This document shows positions 51,601 to 59,936 of a stretch of DNA of 64,000 nt, in pieces (within the stretch, counting starts at the first letter, position 1; each line of letters opens with the position of its first letter). The position numbers and the translations under genes were made by a program. The notes under the pieces were generated by a model. It was not told the origin of the DNA. It saw only the letters and a list, made by a program, of their open reading frames with translations, and searched no databases. Source of the stretch: Thermococcaceae archaeon (GTDB taxonomy: Archaea; Methanobacteriota_B; Thermococci; Thermococcales; Thermococcaceae). Location of the stretch: positions 1 through 64,000 of the forward strand of contig JASGLT010000008.1 of NCBI GenBank assembly GCA_030156945.1. Direction: 5' to 3'.

Positions 51601-51758
51601 ACATGAACGTTCCTCTGGTGCTGGATTCAAACCTTGCACTCGAGCTCTCAAGGGCCTTCCTGTGGCTGTCCGAGAACGATTTCGAGATCAAGGAGATGGG
51701 AGAGTACTACATAAGGGGTGAGGAAAAGGCCGAGGAGGGCGTTAAGGCCCTCGTTTAA
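48612..51758 (+). CDS. carB: Carbamoyl-phosphate synthase large subunit
   Basis: A 1048-residue two-lobed ATP-grasp enzyme that makes carbamoyl phosphate for arginine and pyrimidines. Each half begins with a carboxyphosphate domain signature: VLVLGSGAIKIAEAAEFDYSGSQA near residue 7 and VLILGAGVFRIGVSVEFDWAVV near residue 540. Metal and nucleotide sites are ETNPRMSRSSALASKVTGYPLA and ELNLRTSRSMPFSSKSRGVNLM. The C-terminal MGS-like allosteric domain is about residues 920-1040 and shorter than in bacteria. It overlaps carA by 8 nt and convergent hisN by 17 nt. Confidence 0.95.
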   Translation: MYKPKKVLVLGSGAIKIAEAAEFDYSGSQALKALREEGIETVLINPNVATIQTSHDMADKVYLIPLKEEFVEEVIKRERPDAILLGFGGQTALSLGVNLHKRGVFEKYGVRVLGTPVEGIEKALSREKFRETMVKAGLPVPPSGAANSPEEALEIAEEIGYPVMVRVSFNLGGRGSFVAFSRKELEEYIERAFAQSEIRQVLVEKYLKGWKEIEFEVVRDRNGNAVAVACLENVEPMGVHTGESTVVGPSQTLTNREYQLMRRAAIKVAEAINLIGEGNVQLALSPDSEEFYIIETNPRMSRSSALASKVTGYPLAYIAAKLALGYTLDELKNSVTGVTTALFEPSLDYVAVKVPRWDLSKFPCVRKGIGSEMKSIGEVMAIGRNLGEAFQKAIRMLDIGDELIGKYYLEDEPLENVLKRLENREPYLLMHLAKALRLGAGVEKLNEITGVDRFFIYVIEELVDVAEKLRREPSEDLVEEAKRLGFSDAQIELLTGRKWERKRPYVKNIDTLAGEVPAKTKYLYMTHDGMENDIARPKGGVLILGAGVFRIGVSVEFDWAVVNFTNAVRRRGLEAAVINYNPETVSTDWDMSDRLYFEEITLERVLDIYDFERPKGLVAFAGGQLANSIARKLEKAGVRLLGTSGKSIDRAENRAKFSELLESLGIRQPPWIKAESLDEVLQFASRVGYPVIVRPSYVLSGSAMNVAWNEGELLEYLTQATQVSPEHPVVVSKFMPATEAEIDAVSDGSKVVGVTLEHIEGAGVHSGDSTMVTPWRTIGEKTAERMGGIAYSLASELDIKGPFNIQFIVDGKPYVLELNLRTSRSMPFSSKSRGVNLMELAAQAVLDGSLEIGVAGEYYELPPVAYGVKSPQFSWAQLQGAYPFLGPEMRSTGEVAALASVYEDALLKSWLSARPNRLPEKAVLVYDRGNNERLLESAKLLSSLGLRVFTLEGGIDWPHSLSQEEAVKLLKSNGVDLVMTSGNHSDWDYKVRRLSADMNVPLVLDSNLALELSRAFLWLSENDFEIKEMGEYYIRGEEKAEEGVKALV

Positions 51759-52470
51759 CCCCCTCCAAAAACATTTTTATCGCTTCGTTCGCATTTTCCA
51801 CGTCCCTGCCGACCATCAGAAAACCGAAGTCTCCGTATTTTGTCCTGTAGTTCTCGATGAAAAGCTCGTCCCCGGCTGTGTCCCCTATGTAAACCCCTTT
51901 CTCATTCCCCACGAGGCATCGGAGGAGCTCGGGGTCGGGCTTCAAACCGCTTTCCCTCGTAACGGCCTTGGGGAACCTGAAGCCGATGATCCTCTCTGCA
52001 AGCTCCATCTCCAGCCTGTTCCTTCCCGTCACAACACCAAGCCTGAACCTCTCCGCCGCCTCCCGGAGGAGTTCCACATCCACGAGCGGCTTTTCAAGCC
52101 TCCAGAGGCCCTCGAAGTCAAAGAACCTGTCCTCGTAGAGCCCTCCCAGGTAGAAGGTGTTGAAGACCCTCTCCACATACACAGGATCGATACGGAGCGG
52201 GAAGTTTCTCCTGAAGTACTCAACCCCAACTCCCTCTGGAATTTTCTTCCAGTCATTCAGACCAAAGAAAAGGCTCCTTGTTATGGCCTCGCTGAGCTTG
52301 AAGTCGTCTCCAAAGACTCCCTTCTTCCTCAGCTCCCTTACCAGTTCGATTTCAACCTCCGCGGGCTTCCCAAGCTCCTCCAGGAGGTACTCAGAGGTAA
52401 GCTTTACGGCCATGTCGTAACTCTCACCCACGTCTATGAGGGTTCCGTCAACGTCAAATACCAGCCACAT
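51742..52470 (-). CDS. HAD hydrolase, probable histidinol-phosphate phosphatase
   Basis: A 242-residue HAD phosphatase. The four motifs are VFDVDGTL (nucleophile Asp), VVTGRN, KPDPE and YIGDTAGDELF, with a helical cap between residues 20 and 140. It is the last gene of the his operon, overlapping hisC by 17 nt. No other histidinol-phosphatase gene occurs in the operon. I recall a HAD-type histidinol-phosphate phosphatase being described from T. onnurineus, which supports this role. Alternative HAD functions cannot be excluded by sequence alone. Confidence 0.78.
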   Translation of the reverse strand: MWLVFDVDGTLIDVGESYDMAVKLTSEYLLEELGKPAEVEIELVRELRKKGVFGDDFKLSEAITRSLFFGLNDWKKIPEGVGVEYFRRNFPLRIDPVYVERVFNTFYLGGLYEDRFFDFEGLWRLEKPLVDVELLREAAERFRLGVVTGRNRLEMELAERIIGFRFPKAVTRESGLKPDPELLRCLVGNEKGVYIGDTAGDELFIENYRTKYGDFGFLMVGRDVENANEAIKMFLEGVKRGP

Positions 52471-53467
52471 CCTTCCACTCCTCCATAGCCGCTATGAAGG
52501 CGTCGTTCTCCTCCCTCCTCCCTATCGTGACCCTTATGTGACCCTTAAGCCTCCCTGAGAGCTTCCTCACAACTATTCCCCTCTCCAGGAGGAAGGAGTG
52601 CGCGTCCGCCTTAACTAGGAGGAAGTTGGCGTCGCTCGGGTAGGCCAGCTCTCCGAGCGACCTCCTCACCCTCTCGCGCTCCTTCACTATTTCCCTCACC
52701 CTCTCCCTGAAGAGCCCTGGGTGCCTCAGCACGACTTTAACGACAGCCTGGGCGAAGATGTCCACGCTGAAGGGTGACTTTATCCTGTAGAGTGCGTCAA
52801 TTATCTCCTCGCTAGCGAGGGCGTAGCCTATCCTCGCTCCAGCTAAGCCGAAGGCCTTTGAAAAGGTTCTCAGCAGGACGAGGTTGGGATACTCATCCAG
52901 GAGGCCGAGGAGGTCTTTTCCCGCGAACTCAACGTAGGCCTCGTCAACCACAACGGCCCTTCCCGTCTCCAGGACTTTGAGGACCTCCTCAAGCGGCTGG
53001 AGGTTTCCCGTGGGGTTGTTGGGCGATGCTATGAAGACAGCCGACGCTTTTTTCGCCTTCTCGGCAATAAGGTCGCCGTCTATCGTGAAGTCCTCTCCCA
53101 GAGGCACCTCAACCACAGGAATCCCGTTCAGCCTGGCGTAGAAAGAGTACATCCCGAATGTGGGAGGTGTGGTTACGATGTAGTCCCCCTCGAAGAGGCG
53201 GACGAGGTAGTTGATAAGCTCGTCGCCTCCCTTCCCAACGGCCACGTTTTCAGCCGGAAGTCCGTAGAAATCTCCAATCTCCTCCCTGACTGGCATGGAG
53301 GTTATGTGGGGGTAGCGGTTGAAGGGAGTTCTCTTCAGTTCTTCAAATATCTCTTCCTTCAGCTCCTCGGGAAGGTCGTAGGGACTCTCGTTCTTGTCCA
53401 GCCATATCCTATAGTTCCCCTCAATGACGCGGTAGGGCTTGAAGGCCTTTACCTCATCCCTTATCAT
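52454..53467 (-). CDS. hisC: Histidinol-phosphate aminotransferase
   Basis: A 337-residue PLP enzyme of fold type I. IWLDKNESPYDLPEEL is the typical opening, VAVGKGGDELINYLVRLF binds phosphate, FIASPNNPTGNL and VVDEAYVEFAG follow, and LVLLRTFSKAFGLAGARIGYA holds the Schiff-base lysine. LKGHIRVTIGRREENDAFI has the substrate Arg. The start overlaps hisIE by 4 nt. Confidence 0.94.
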   Translation of the reverse strand: MIRDEVKAFKPYRVIEGNYRIWLDKNESPYDLPEELKEEIFEELKRTPFNRYPHITSMPVREEIGDFYGLPAENVAVGKGGDELINYLVRLFEGDYIVTTPPTFGMYSFYARLNGIPVVEVPLGEDFTIDGDLIAEKAKKASAVFIASPNNPTGNLQPLEEVLKVLETGRAVVVDEAYVEFAGKDLLGLLDEYPNLVLLRTFSKAFGLAGARIGYALASEEIIDALYRIKSPFSVDIFAQAVVKVVLRHPGLFRERVREIVKERERVRRSLGELAYPSDANFLLVKADAHSFLLERGIVVRKLSGRLKGHIRVTIGRREENDAFIAAMEEWKDVAGI

Positions 53468-54093
53468 TTCCGCCGCCTCCTGAGCTCGGCCATGACCTCC
53501 CCGAGGGAAACATCGTTGTAGGCCAGGAGAACGAGGAGGTGGTAGAGCATGTCGGCAGTTTCGTAGATCAGAGCCTCCCTGTTTTCCGCCACGAGAACCT
53601 CAACTGCCTCCTCCCCAAACTTCTTGTATATCCTCTCCTTACCTTCTCTGAAGAGCCTTGAGGTGTAAGAACCCTCGACGGGGCTTTCCTTCCTCTTCCT
53701 GATCAGCTCCTCGAGCTCCCTGAGGATTGTGAGCGAGTAATCCATCGGGAGAACCCTCTCGGGCTCCCCGAGCTTTCTGTAGAAGCAGGAGTAGTTCCCT
53801 GTGTGGCAGGCCGGGCCTTTGGGCTCGACCTTCATGAGAAGGGCGTCGCTGTCGCAGTCTACCCTTATCTCCCTGACGACCTGGAGGTTTCCGCTTATTT
53901 CCCCCTTCATCCTCACCCTTCCCTGGGAGCGGGAGTAGTAGTGTGCATAGCCCGTCTCAAGGGTTCTCCTCAGCGCTTCTCTGTCCATGTAGGCGAGGGT
54001 GAGCACCTCCCCCTCCGTGTCCTGGACAACAACGGGAACGACCCCTCCGTTCTTCTCCCAGTCAACCTTCTCTACAAGCTCCTCGATGTTCAT
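53464..54093 (-). CDS. hisIE: Bifunctional phosphoribosyl-AMP cyclohydrolase / phosphoribosyl-ATP pyrophosphohydrolase
   Basis: A 209-residue fusion. The HisI part (residues 1-110) shows LTLAYMDREALRRTLETGYAHYYSRSQGRVRMKGEISGN and the zinc site VDCDSDALLMKVEPKGPACHTGNYSCFY. The HisE part (residues 120-209) shows SYTSRLFREGKERIYKKFGEEAVEVLVA with the acidic metal residues. It performs the second and third steps after HisG. It lies 9 nt downstream of hisF. Confidence 0.94.
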   Translation of the reverse strand: MNIEELVEKVDWEKNGGVVPVVVQDTEGEVLTLAYMDREALRRTLETGYAHYYSRSQGRVRMKGEISGNLQVVREIRVDCDSDALLMKVEPKGPACHTGNYSCFYRKLGEPERVLPMDYSLTILRELEELIRKRKESPVEGSYTSRLFREGKERIYKKFGEEAVEVLVAENREALIYETADMLYHLLVLLAYNDVSLGEVMAELRRRRK

Positions 54094-54102
54094 GCTCCCA
54101 CC

Positions 54103-54861
54103 TCAGTAGTCCAGTCTAACTGGAATCCCCCTCTCAGCCAGGAACTCCTTAAGCTGACCGACCGTGTACTCCCCGTAGTGGAATATAGAAGCGGCTAAGG
54201 CAGCCTCCGCTCCAGCCTTGAAGGCCTCGTAGAAGTGCTCCGGCCTTCCGGCCCCTCCCGAGGCTATGACGGGTATGTCAACGGCATTCGCCACCGCCCG
54301 CGTCAGTGGAATGTCGAAGCCCTCCTTCGTCCCGTCGGTGTCCATGCTCGTCAGGAGTATCTCTCCAGCTCCCAGCCCCTCCACCTTCCTGGCCCACTCA
54401 ACCGCGTCGATCCCCCTCGGCTTTCTCCCTCCGTGGGTGTAGACCTCCCAGAAGGAGCCGTTCCACTTGGCGTCTATGGCAACGACGAGGTTCGCGCTCC
54501 CTACGAGCTCGGCTATTTCCCTGACCAGCTCGGGCCTCTCGACAGCGGCAGTGTTCACAAAGACCTTATCAGCTCCTCGCTTGATTATCTCTCCCGCTTC
54601 CTCTGCACTCTTGATTCCGCCGCCAACGGTGAAGGGGACGTATATCTCCTCTGCAACCTTCTCAACGAGGTCTAAGAGGATCCCCCTCTCCTCATGCGAT
54701 GCAGTTATGTCGAGGAAGACTATCTCGTCTATCCCCTCGCTCTCGTACCTCCCCGCCAGCTCGACGGGATCGCCCGCATCCCGGATGTTCCTGAACCTTA
54801 TCCCCTTGACCACCCTCCCCGCCCTTATGTCAAGGGCCGCTATTATCCTCTTCGCAAGCAT
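54103..54861 (-). CDS. hisF: Imidazole glycerol phosphate synthase, cyclase subunit
   Basis: A 252-residue beta-alpha barrel. [22 protein letters not shown] carries the catalytic Asp (here in ALDIRAG), [32 protein letters not shown] is the first phosphate site, [16 protein letters not shown] has the second Asp, and [18 protein letters not shown] the second phosphate site. It pairs with HisH. It overlaps hisA by 19 nt. Confidence 0.95.
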   Translation of the reverse strand: MLAKRIIAALDIRAGRVVKGIRFRNIRDAGDPVELAGRYESEGIDEIVFLDITASHEERGILLDLVEKVAEEIYVPFTVGGGIKSAEEAGEIIKRGADKVFVNTAAVERPELVREIAELVGSANLVVAIDAKWNGSFWEVYTHGGRKPRGIDAVEWARKVEGLGAGEILLTSMDTDGTKEGFDIPLTRAVANAVDIPVIASGGAGRPEHFYEAFKAGAEAALAASIFHYGEYTVGQLKEFLAERGIPVRLDY

Positions 54862-55544
54862 TTGGCCACCTCCAGGAGGTCTTCCAGCTTAACAACTCCC
54901 TCGTAAAGGGCCTTCCCCACAATAACTCCAGAGAAGCCCCTCTCGGCAAGCCTAACGACGTCCTCAGCGCTGGAAACCCCACCAGCGTATATGAACTCCT
55001 CGTCCCCCCAGAAGCGCCCTATCTCGTCAACTCCAGTCAGAGTGCCGTCCCTTTCGATGGAAGTGTACACGAAGCGGTTCACGTAGTTCCTGAGAACCTC
55101 GAAGGCATCTCTCACTTTTATCGAACCCTCCTCGACCCAGCCCTTCACCGCTATCTTTCCGTCTTTAGCGTCCAGACTTACGGTTATCCCGCCGAACTCA
55201 TCGGTGAGCCTTTCAAGGAAAGCCGTATCGAGGGCTTTCGTGCCGAGTATGACGTTCTCCACGCCGATCTCGTAAGCCTTCATCACTGCTTCGTAGGTTC
55301 TGAAGCCTCCCCCGACCTGAACCCTCAGGCCGGTCTCCTCGATTATCCTCTCCACCACTTCGAGGTTCCTGGGCTGTCCCTCGAACGCCCCGTCGAGGTC
55401 AACGACGTGGATCTTGTCCACGAGCTCCGCAAAGCCCTGGGCGATCTTCACTGGATCTCCATAGACCTTAACGCTCTCCCTCTTTCCCCTGTAGAGCCTC
55501 ACGGCCCTTCCTTTCATCAGGTCTATAGCCGGATAAACCTCCAT
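54843..55544 (-). CDS. hisA: ProFAR isomerase
   Basis: A 233-residue barrel related to His[22 protein letters not shown] has the first Asp, [33 protein letters not shown] the first phosphate site, [16 protein letters not shown] the second Asp, and [31 protein letters not shown] the second phosphate site. It is one base past the hisH stop. Confidence 0.95.
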   Translation of the reverse strand: MEVYPAIDLMKGRAVRLYRGKRESVKVYGDPVKIAQGFAELVDKIHVVDLDGAFEGQPRNLEVVERIIEETGLRVQVGGGFRTYEAVMKAYEIGVENVILGTKALDTAFLERLTDEFGGITVSLDAKDGKIAVKGWVEEGSIKVRDAFEVLRNYVNRFVYTSIERDGTLTGVDEIGRFWGDEEFIYAGGVSSAEDVVRLAERGFSGVIVGKALYEGVVKLEDLLEVAKCLRRG

Positions 55545-55545
55545 C

Positions 55546-56133
55546 TCACAGCCTCCTGAAGTTCCCCAAAAGCCTCAACCCGTTCCTTCCGCTCTTCTCG
55601 GGGTGGAACTGGACTGCGTAAACGTTTTCCCTGCAGACGGCCGAGGTAAACACCACCTTGGCTCCCTTCGACTCGTAGTCGGTCACTCCCGCCGTTACGT
55701 CCTCCTCGGGGAGAGCATAGTAAGAGTGGACGAAGTAGAAGTAGGCACCGTCCTTTATACCCTCGAAGAGCGGGCACTCCTTTCTCTGCCACACCTGGTT
55801 CCAGCCTATGTGGGGCACCCTTACGCCCTGGAAGCGCACGACCTTTCCCCTGAAGACCCCGAGGCCAGGCTTTCCGGGGCTCTCCTCGCTCCCCTCGAAG
55901 AGGAGCTGGAGGCCGAGGCAGATACCCAGCAGGGGCTTTCCGTCGTTTATCGCATCGATTATAACTCCCCTGAGCGGTTCCAGCTTTTCCATCACCGCCC
56001 CAAAGTTCCCGACCCCAGGGAGGACTATCTTCTCGGCCCTCTCTATCGAGTAGGGGTCGCTCGTGATCACCCCTCCGAGGGCCTTCCTCACGTTGGCGAG
56101 GTTCCCTATCCCGAGGTCAACTACGGCTATCAT
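55546..56133 (-). CDS. hisH: Imidazole glycerol phosphate synthase, glutaminase subunit
   Basis: A 195-residue class I amidotransferase. VVDLGIGNLANVRKAL opens, VLPGVGNFGAVMEKL is the oxyanion strand, LLGICLGLQLLFEGSEESPG has the nucleophile Cys, and YAVQFHPEKSGRNGLRLLGNF the His-Glu pair. It delivers ammonia to HisF. Overlaps hisB by 4 nt. Confidence 0.95.
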   Translation of the reverse strand: MIAVVDLGIGNLANVRKALGGVITSDPYSIERAEKIVLPGVGNFGAVMEKLEPLRGVIIDAINDGKPLLGICLGLQLLFEGSEESPGKPGLGVFRGKVVRFQGVRVPHIGWNQVWQRKECPLFEGIKDGAYFYFVHSYYALPEEDVTAGVTDYESKGAKVVFTSAVCRENVYAVQFHPEKSGRNGLRLLGNFRRL

Positions 56134-56663
56134 TCTAAGACCCCCTTGGTGCTCTCCAGCCTTTCGCTCTCCGCTATAGCCTGGCCGAGGGCTATTCCGA
56201 GCCCTTTGAAGGCCGCCTCTACTATGTGGTGGGCGTTGACCCCCCCAAGCTGTTTGACGTGTATTGTTGCCCTGAGCGAGCGCGCCAGCCCCCAGAGGAA
56301 CTCCCTGACTAGGGCTACCGAAAAGCCCTCCTCTTCCTCCAGTGGGGAGAGTTCGAGGTTCAGGTAGGGCCTCCCCGAGATGTCAAGGGCTATTAGGAGG
56401 AGCGCGTCGTCCATCGGCATTACAGCGCTCCCGAAACGGGCGAACTTCCCTGGGAGCTTCTCCCTCAGTTCCAGCCCCAGGGTTATCCCCACGTCCTCCC
56501 ATAGATGGTGCCTGAGGTCGTAGTTCGCTTTAACCTTAGCCTTTCTCCCCATGTAGTGGAAGAGCACCGTTAGGAGGTGATTCAGGACTGGATCACCCGT
56601 CTCTATGGTCCCCTCGAGGTCGAGCTCGACCTCTATGTCTGTCTCCTTCGTAGTCCGCCTCAT
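56130..56663 (-). CDS. hisB: Imidazoleglycerol-phosphate dehydratase
   Basis: A 177-residue monofunctional HisB, without the bacterial phosphatase domain, which fits a separate HAD phosphatase in the operon. [16 protein letters not shown] stands where most have [23 protein letters not shown] carries the metal histidines, and [20 protein letters not shown] the second metal set. The usual HFLDHML motif is altered to [13 protein letters not shown]. It overlaps hisD by 4 nt. Confidence 0.94.
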   Translation of the reverse strand: MRRTTKETDIEVELDLEGTIETGDPVLNHLLTVLFHYMGRKAKVKANYDLRHHLWEDVGITLGLELREKLPGKFARFGSAVMPMDDALLLIALDISGRPYLNLELSPLEEEEGFSVALVREFLWGLARSLRATIHVKQLGGVNAHHIVEAAFKGLGIALGQAIAESERLESTKGVLE

Positions 56664-57790
56664 CTCCTCACCTCCAGGCTCCTCCTGTGGGCTTCCATCC
56701 CCTCTATCTCAGCCATCCTCATCCCCAGCCTTCTGTAGGTCAAAAACTCCTCCCTGCTCACCCTCGCAAGGGTTATCGGCTTCATGAAGTCCATTACCGT
56801 CAGAACTCCGCTGAACCTGGCCGCTCCTCCTGTTGGGAGGACGTGGTTGACGCCGAGGAAGTAATCGGCAGCTGGGACGGGGGTGTAGGGGCCGAGGTAG
56901 ATGGCTCCAGCGTTCTCTATGAGGTCGATGAGCTCCTCGGGGTTTTCGGTTATTATCTCCAGGTGCTCGGGGGCTATCTCGTTGGCCTTCTCGGCGCATT
57001 CCTCCAGGCTCCTGCATAGGAGAACCTCTATCCCATCCCTTGAGCAGTACTCTGCGAGTTCCCTTGAGGTGGTCAGGAGCCAGGCCCTGCTGTCCTTCCC
57101 GTGCTCGAGCTGGCTTAGAAGATCGGCGAGCACGTAATCCTTATCTGCGCTCCCATCGGCTATCACGGCTATCTCAGAAGGCCCTGCGAGGCTGTCTATC
57201 CCCACCAGACCGAACACCTGCCTCTTGGCCTCGTTGACGAACCTGTTCCCGGGGCCAAATATCTTGTCGACCCTCCTCATGCCAACCCCGTAGGCCATAG
57301 CCCCTACCGCCTGCACCCCGCCGAGCTTGTATACCTCCTCGATCCCGAGCAGTTTCGCCACGTAGAGGACGTAGGGGTTCACCTTCCCTTCTTTGGGCGG
57401 CGTGGTAACGGCTATCTCTCTGACTCCAGCTATTCTGGCCGGAACTCCCACCATCATGAGCGTCGAGGGGAGCGGCTTCCCCCCTGGGACGTATATCCCT
57501 ATCCTCCCTATCGGGCGGCATATAATGCCGTAGAGGGATCCCCTCTTGATGTAGAGCTCTGCATCCCTGAACTGCCTCGCGTGGTACTCCCAGAGGCGCC
57601 CCATCGTCTCCTCGATTACCCTCCTGCCCTCCTCTGGCACGAGTTCCTCTGCCTCCTCGAACTCCTCCTCCGAAACCCTAAACGGGCCTGAATAGCCGTC
57701 GAACCTTTCCGAGTACTCCCGCAGGGCCTCAAGGCCCCTCCTCCTGATGTCCTCCAGGATTTCCCTAACGTATTCTTCAAGCTCCTCCAT
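56660..57790 (-). CDS. hisD: Histidinol dehydrogenase
   Basis: A 376-residue zinc- and NAD-dependent enzyme for the last two oxidations. [29 protein letters not shown] opens the core, [16 protein letters not shown] and [21 protein letters not shown] bind [35 protein letters not shown] has the zinc Gln/His, and [24 protein letters not shown] holds the catalytic histidine. Shorter than bacterial HisD by about 50 residues at the N-terminus. Overlaps hisG by 14 nt. Confidence 0.94.
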   Translation of the reverse strand: MEELEEYVREILEDIRRRGLEALREYSERFDGYSGPFRVSEEEFEEAEELVPEEGRRVIEETMGRLWEYHARQFRDAELYIKRGSLYGIICRPIGRIGIYVPGGKPLPSTLMMVGVPARIAGVREIAVTTPPKEGKVNPYVLYVAKLLGIEEVYKLGGVQAVGAMAYGVGMRRVDKIFGPGNRFVNEAKRQVFGLVGIDSLAGPSEIAVIADGSADKDYVLADLLSQLEHGKDSRAWLLTTSRELAEYCSRDGIEVLLCRSLEECAEKANEIAPEHLEIITENPEELIDLIENAGAIYLGPYTPVPAADYFLGVNHVLPTGGAARFSGVLTVMDFMKPITLARVSREEFLTYRRLGMRMAEIEGMEAHRRSLEVRR

Positions 57791-58388
57791 CCAAAACCCC
57801 CCTAAGCTTCATCACAAGCTCGTTTATCTCATCGAACAGAACCTTCTGCGCTATCCTGTTGACGAGAAGGAGCGCGGAAACGTCCATAACCTTGGCAACC
57901 TCGACGAGGCCGTTCTCCCTCAGCGTCTGCCCAGTTTCGACGATGTCAACTATGGCATCGGCTATCCCCGTCCTGACGGAGAGCTCAACGCTCCCGTGGA
58001 GCTTCATAACCTCAACGTCAACGCCAATCGAGTCGAAGTAAGACCTGGCTATCCTTGGGTACTTCGTGGCTATCCTGAAGCCGTCCATGTCCTCAGGATA
58101 CCTTTTCCTCTCCCCTGGAACGGCCACGCTTATCCTGCACTTTCCGAAGGGCAGCTCCAGGGGGATGAAAACGTCGCTCCCCCTCTCCAAAACCACGTCG
58201 CTGCCAGCTATCCCCACCTCGACCCCGTGTTCGACGTAAACGGGAACGTCGAAGGCCCTCGCAAGGAGAACCCTACCATCGGCCGAAACAAGCTCCCTCC
58301 CGTTCGGGAGGTCCAGCTCAACTCCAGCTTTCCCCAGGAACTCGATGCTGGGCTTTAGGAGTCTTCCTTTCGGGAGAACGAACCTCAT
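57777..58388 (-). CDS. hisG: ATP phosphoribosyltransferase, short form
   Basis: A 203-residue catalytic subunit that opens the pathway. [19 protein letters not shown] starts, [19 protein letters not shown] is the mid-signature, [53 protein letters not shown] binds the diphosphate. The C-terminal regulatory domain of long HisG is missing, so it needs HisZ, encoded just upstream (4-nt overlap). Confidence 0.94.
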   Translation of the reverse strand: MRFVLPKGRLLKPSIEFLGKAGVELDLPNGRELVSADGRVLLARAFDVPVYVEHGVEVGIAGSDVVLERGSDVFIPLELPFGKCRISVAVPGERKRYPEDMDGFRIATKYPRIARSYFDSIGVDVEVMKLHGSVELSVRTGIADAIVDIVETGQTLRENGLVEVAKVMDVSALLLVNRIAQKVLFDEINELVMKLRGVLDGGA

Positions 58389-59275
58389 GGCCTCACCTCC
58401 ACTGGAATCCCCATTTTCACGAGCTCCCTGGCCCTCCTGTAGACTTCCCCTGGCTCCCCCATGAGCACATGCCTCTTCCTTTCCCGCCCCTTGTAGAGCT
58501 TCAAAAGGGCTCCTAAGTCGAGGGCAAAGCCTATGGCCTTTTTATTCCCCACCAGGTACTCCCCGCCGCCGCCAAGGGGCTTCCCGAGCCTCGGAGAATA
58601 GACCTCAAAGATGACGTCTGTGTAGTAGGGGAGCGGCCTCACAGTCCCGAAATCTAAGAAAACCCTCTCATCGCCTAGGAGCTCCACTATCGCGTCGAGC
58701 TTTTCGACGCCCGACCTCTTCCCCCTGAAGTTGAAGAGTCTCCACAAAGCCCTTTTCCTGCCCGCGGATATCGGCAGGGATTCTATGATCCCGAAGTTTC
58801 TGGTTAAAAGGGCCCTCCTGACCTCTTCCCTGAAGGGCTCAATGCCTCTCGTGGCCTCCTCCCAGACCTTAACGCTACCAACGTCTATGTAGAAGTCCTC
58901 GATTCCGAGGGATTCAAGGGCAGTTATCAGAACGCTCAGGACCTCAACGTACATATCCGGCTCTCTGCCGCCGATCAGCTCCACTCCAGCCTCCCAGACC
59001 CCGCGGATTTCTCCATCAAGAACCTCGCTTATGTAGTAGAGCCTCGCTTCCCCGTTGTTGAAATCCTTTATTATCCTGGACGTAGCGTCTGGGCATATCA
59101 CGTAAAACTCGTTGTTGTGGGCGAACTTCGTTCCCTTCCTTATTGACTCCGAGTACTCCTCTATTGCGGGAAACACTATTTCGCGGTAGTTCCAGAGCTC
59201 AAACGTTCCCCTCAGCCGGTTCCCAATCTCGGCTAGCCTCAAATAGTCCCGGAGTGTGTACCTCAAGAAGAACAC
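58385..59275 (-). CDS. hisZ: HisZ, regulatory subunit of ATP phosphoribosyltransferase
   Basis: A 296-residue class II aminoacyl-tRNA-synthetase paralogue. Motif-2-like features are [42 protein letters not shown] and [58 protein letters not shown] is the C-terminal end of the fold. It partners the short HisG and is the first gene of the operon. The ORF opens with GTG 59275, but TTG at 59263 has GGGGGTG at better spacing and may be the real start. Confidence 0.88.
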   Translation of the reverse strand: MFFLRYTLRDYLRLAEIGNRLRGTFELWNYREIVFPAIEEYSESIRKGTKFAHNNEFYVICPDATSRIIKDFNNGEARLYYISEVLDGEIRGVWEAGVELIGGREPDMYVEVLSVLITALESLGIEDFYIDVGSVKVWEEATRGIEPFREEVRRALLTRNFGIIESLPISAGRKRALWRLFNFRGKRSGVEKLDAIVELLGDERVFLDFGTVRPLPYYTDVIFEVYSPRLGKPLGGGGEYLVGNKKAIGFALDLGALLKLYKGRERKRHVLMGEPGEVYRRARELVKMGIPVEVRP

Positions 59276-59434
59276 CCCCTGAAAAAGTCTGCACTAGCCT
59301 TTAGGCCAGAGACATCTTCAGAAGAGATGATGGCAGTAAGTCACCTTGAAAAGCAGTGATGCGCCCATAGATAAAACCCCGGATTTAGTGCTTCTCTCCA
59401 CCATGGTACTCACCGGGGCCGAGCGGCAGTCAAA
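59276..59434 (-). promoter_or_regulatory. his operon leader region
   Basis: About 140 nt separate the predicted transcript start (near 59412) from hisZ, long for this genome. The leader holds a small ORF (59318-59404), a short inverted repeat GGCC-TAAA-GGCT (59296-59307) and a T5 run (59282-59286) just before hisZ. Confidence 0.4.
59318..59404 (-). other. Candidate 28-codon leader ORF of the his operon
   Basis: ATG with GGTGAG 4-5 nt upstream. The ORF ends Y-C-H-H-L-F and stop, with the two His codons in tandem four codons before the stop. It is the first AUG of the predicted message and does not overlap hisZ. Two histidines in 28 codons is only weak support for a regulatory leader. Confidence 0.3.
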
Positions 59435-59446
59435 GTATATAAACCT
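59435..59446 (-). promoter_or_regulatory. TATA box of the his operon
   Basis: GGTTTATATACT on the minus strand, a near-consensus TATA box. It reads almost the same on both strands, but the only downstream operon is on the minus strand. Confidence 0.7.
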
Positions 59447-59488
59447 GTCGCCAGGAAAGACTGTCCACAAAAGCAAAAAATCCAGGCG

Positions 59489-59932
59489 TTAGAGTCTCTC
59501 CCCAAGCTCTTTTAAAGCCTCCATCTGCTCCTGTGTTTCAACCGCCCCTGGCCTCTTTTTCCTGACCTCCATTAGGGCCTCGCGGAGGGAAAAGCCCTTC
59601 GAGTACATTAGCCAGGCCGTTGCTACCGTCCCGCTCCTTCCCAGACCGCCCATGCAGTGGATTAGGACTTTCTTGCCTTCTCTAACTCGCTCTTCGATCC
59701 ACCGGAAGATTTCGAGGAGCTGCTCAACGCTTGGAGCCGTGAAGTCTGGAATGGGGCTGTGGAGGACTTCTAAACCTCTCTTTTCCCACTCCTCAAGGGG
59801 ATAGGGAAGCTCGTGCTCCTCCACAAGTACAACTACCGCGTCGAAGTCCTTAGCCACCCCCTCAAGCTCCCTTTCCGTCGGCATCCGAGAGAAGGCAACT
59901 TTCTCGTCAATGAACTTCGCGGAAGGCCACAT
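59489..59932 (-). CDS. Dual-specificity/tyrosine protein phosphatase
   Basis: A 147-residue Cys-based phosphatase. The P-loop HCMGGLGRSGTVA (C-x5-R) is near residue 95, and the general-acid Asp is probably in IPDFTAPSVEQL near residue 67. The N-terminus (WPSAKFIDEKVAFSRMPTERELEGVAKDFDAVVVLVEEHEL) matches archaeal DSP proteins. It could remove phosphate from proteins or phospho-nucleotides. The start lies 4 nt beyond the agmatinase-family gene stop, so the two are co-transcribed. Confidence 0.87.
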   Translation of the reverse strand: MWPSAKFIDEKVAFSRMPTERELEGVAKDFDAVVVLVEEHELPYPLEEWEKRGLEVLHSPIPDFTAPSVEQLLEIFRWIEERVREGKKVLIHCMGGLGRSGTVATAWLMYSKGFSLREALMEVRKKRPGAVETQEQMEALKELGERL

Positions 59933-59936
59933 CCTC

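Noticed and set aside
59325-59400. C/D-box guide RNA in the his leader, suggested by GATGATGG and GTGATGC
   Set aside because: No good D or D' box (CTGA) is placed correctly, and the C-box match is imperfect.
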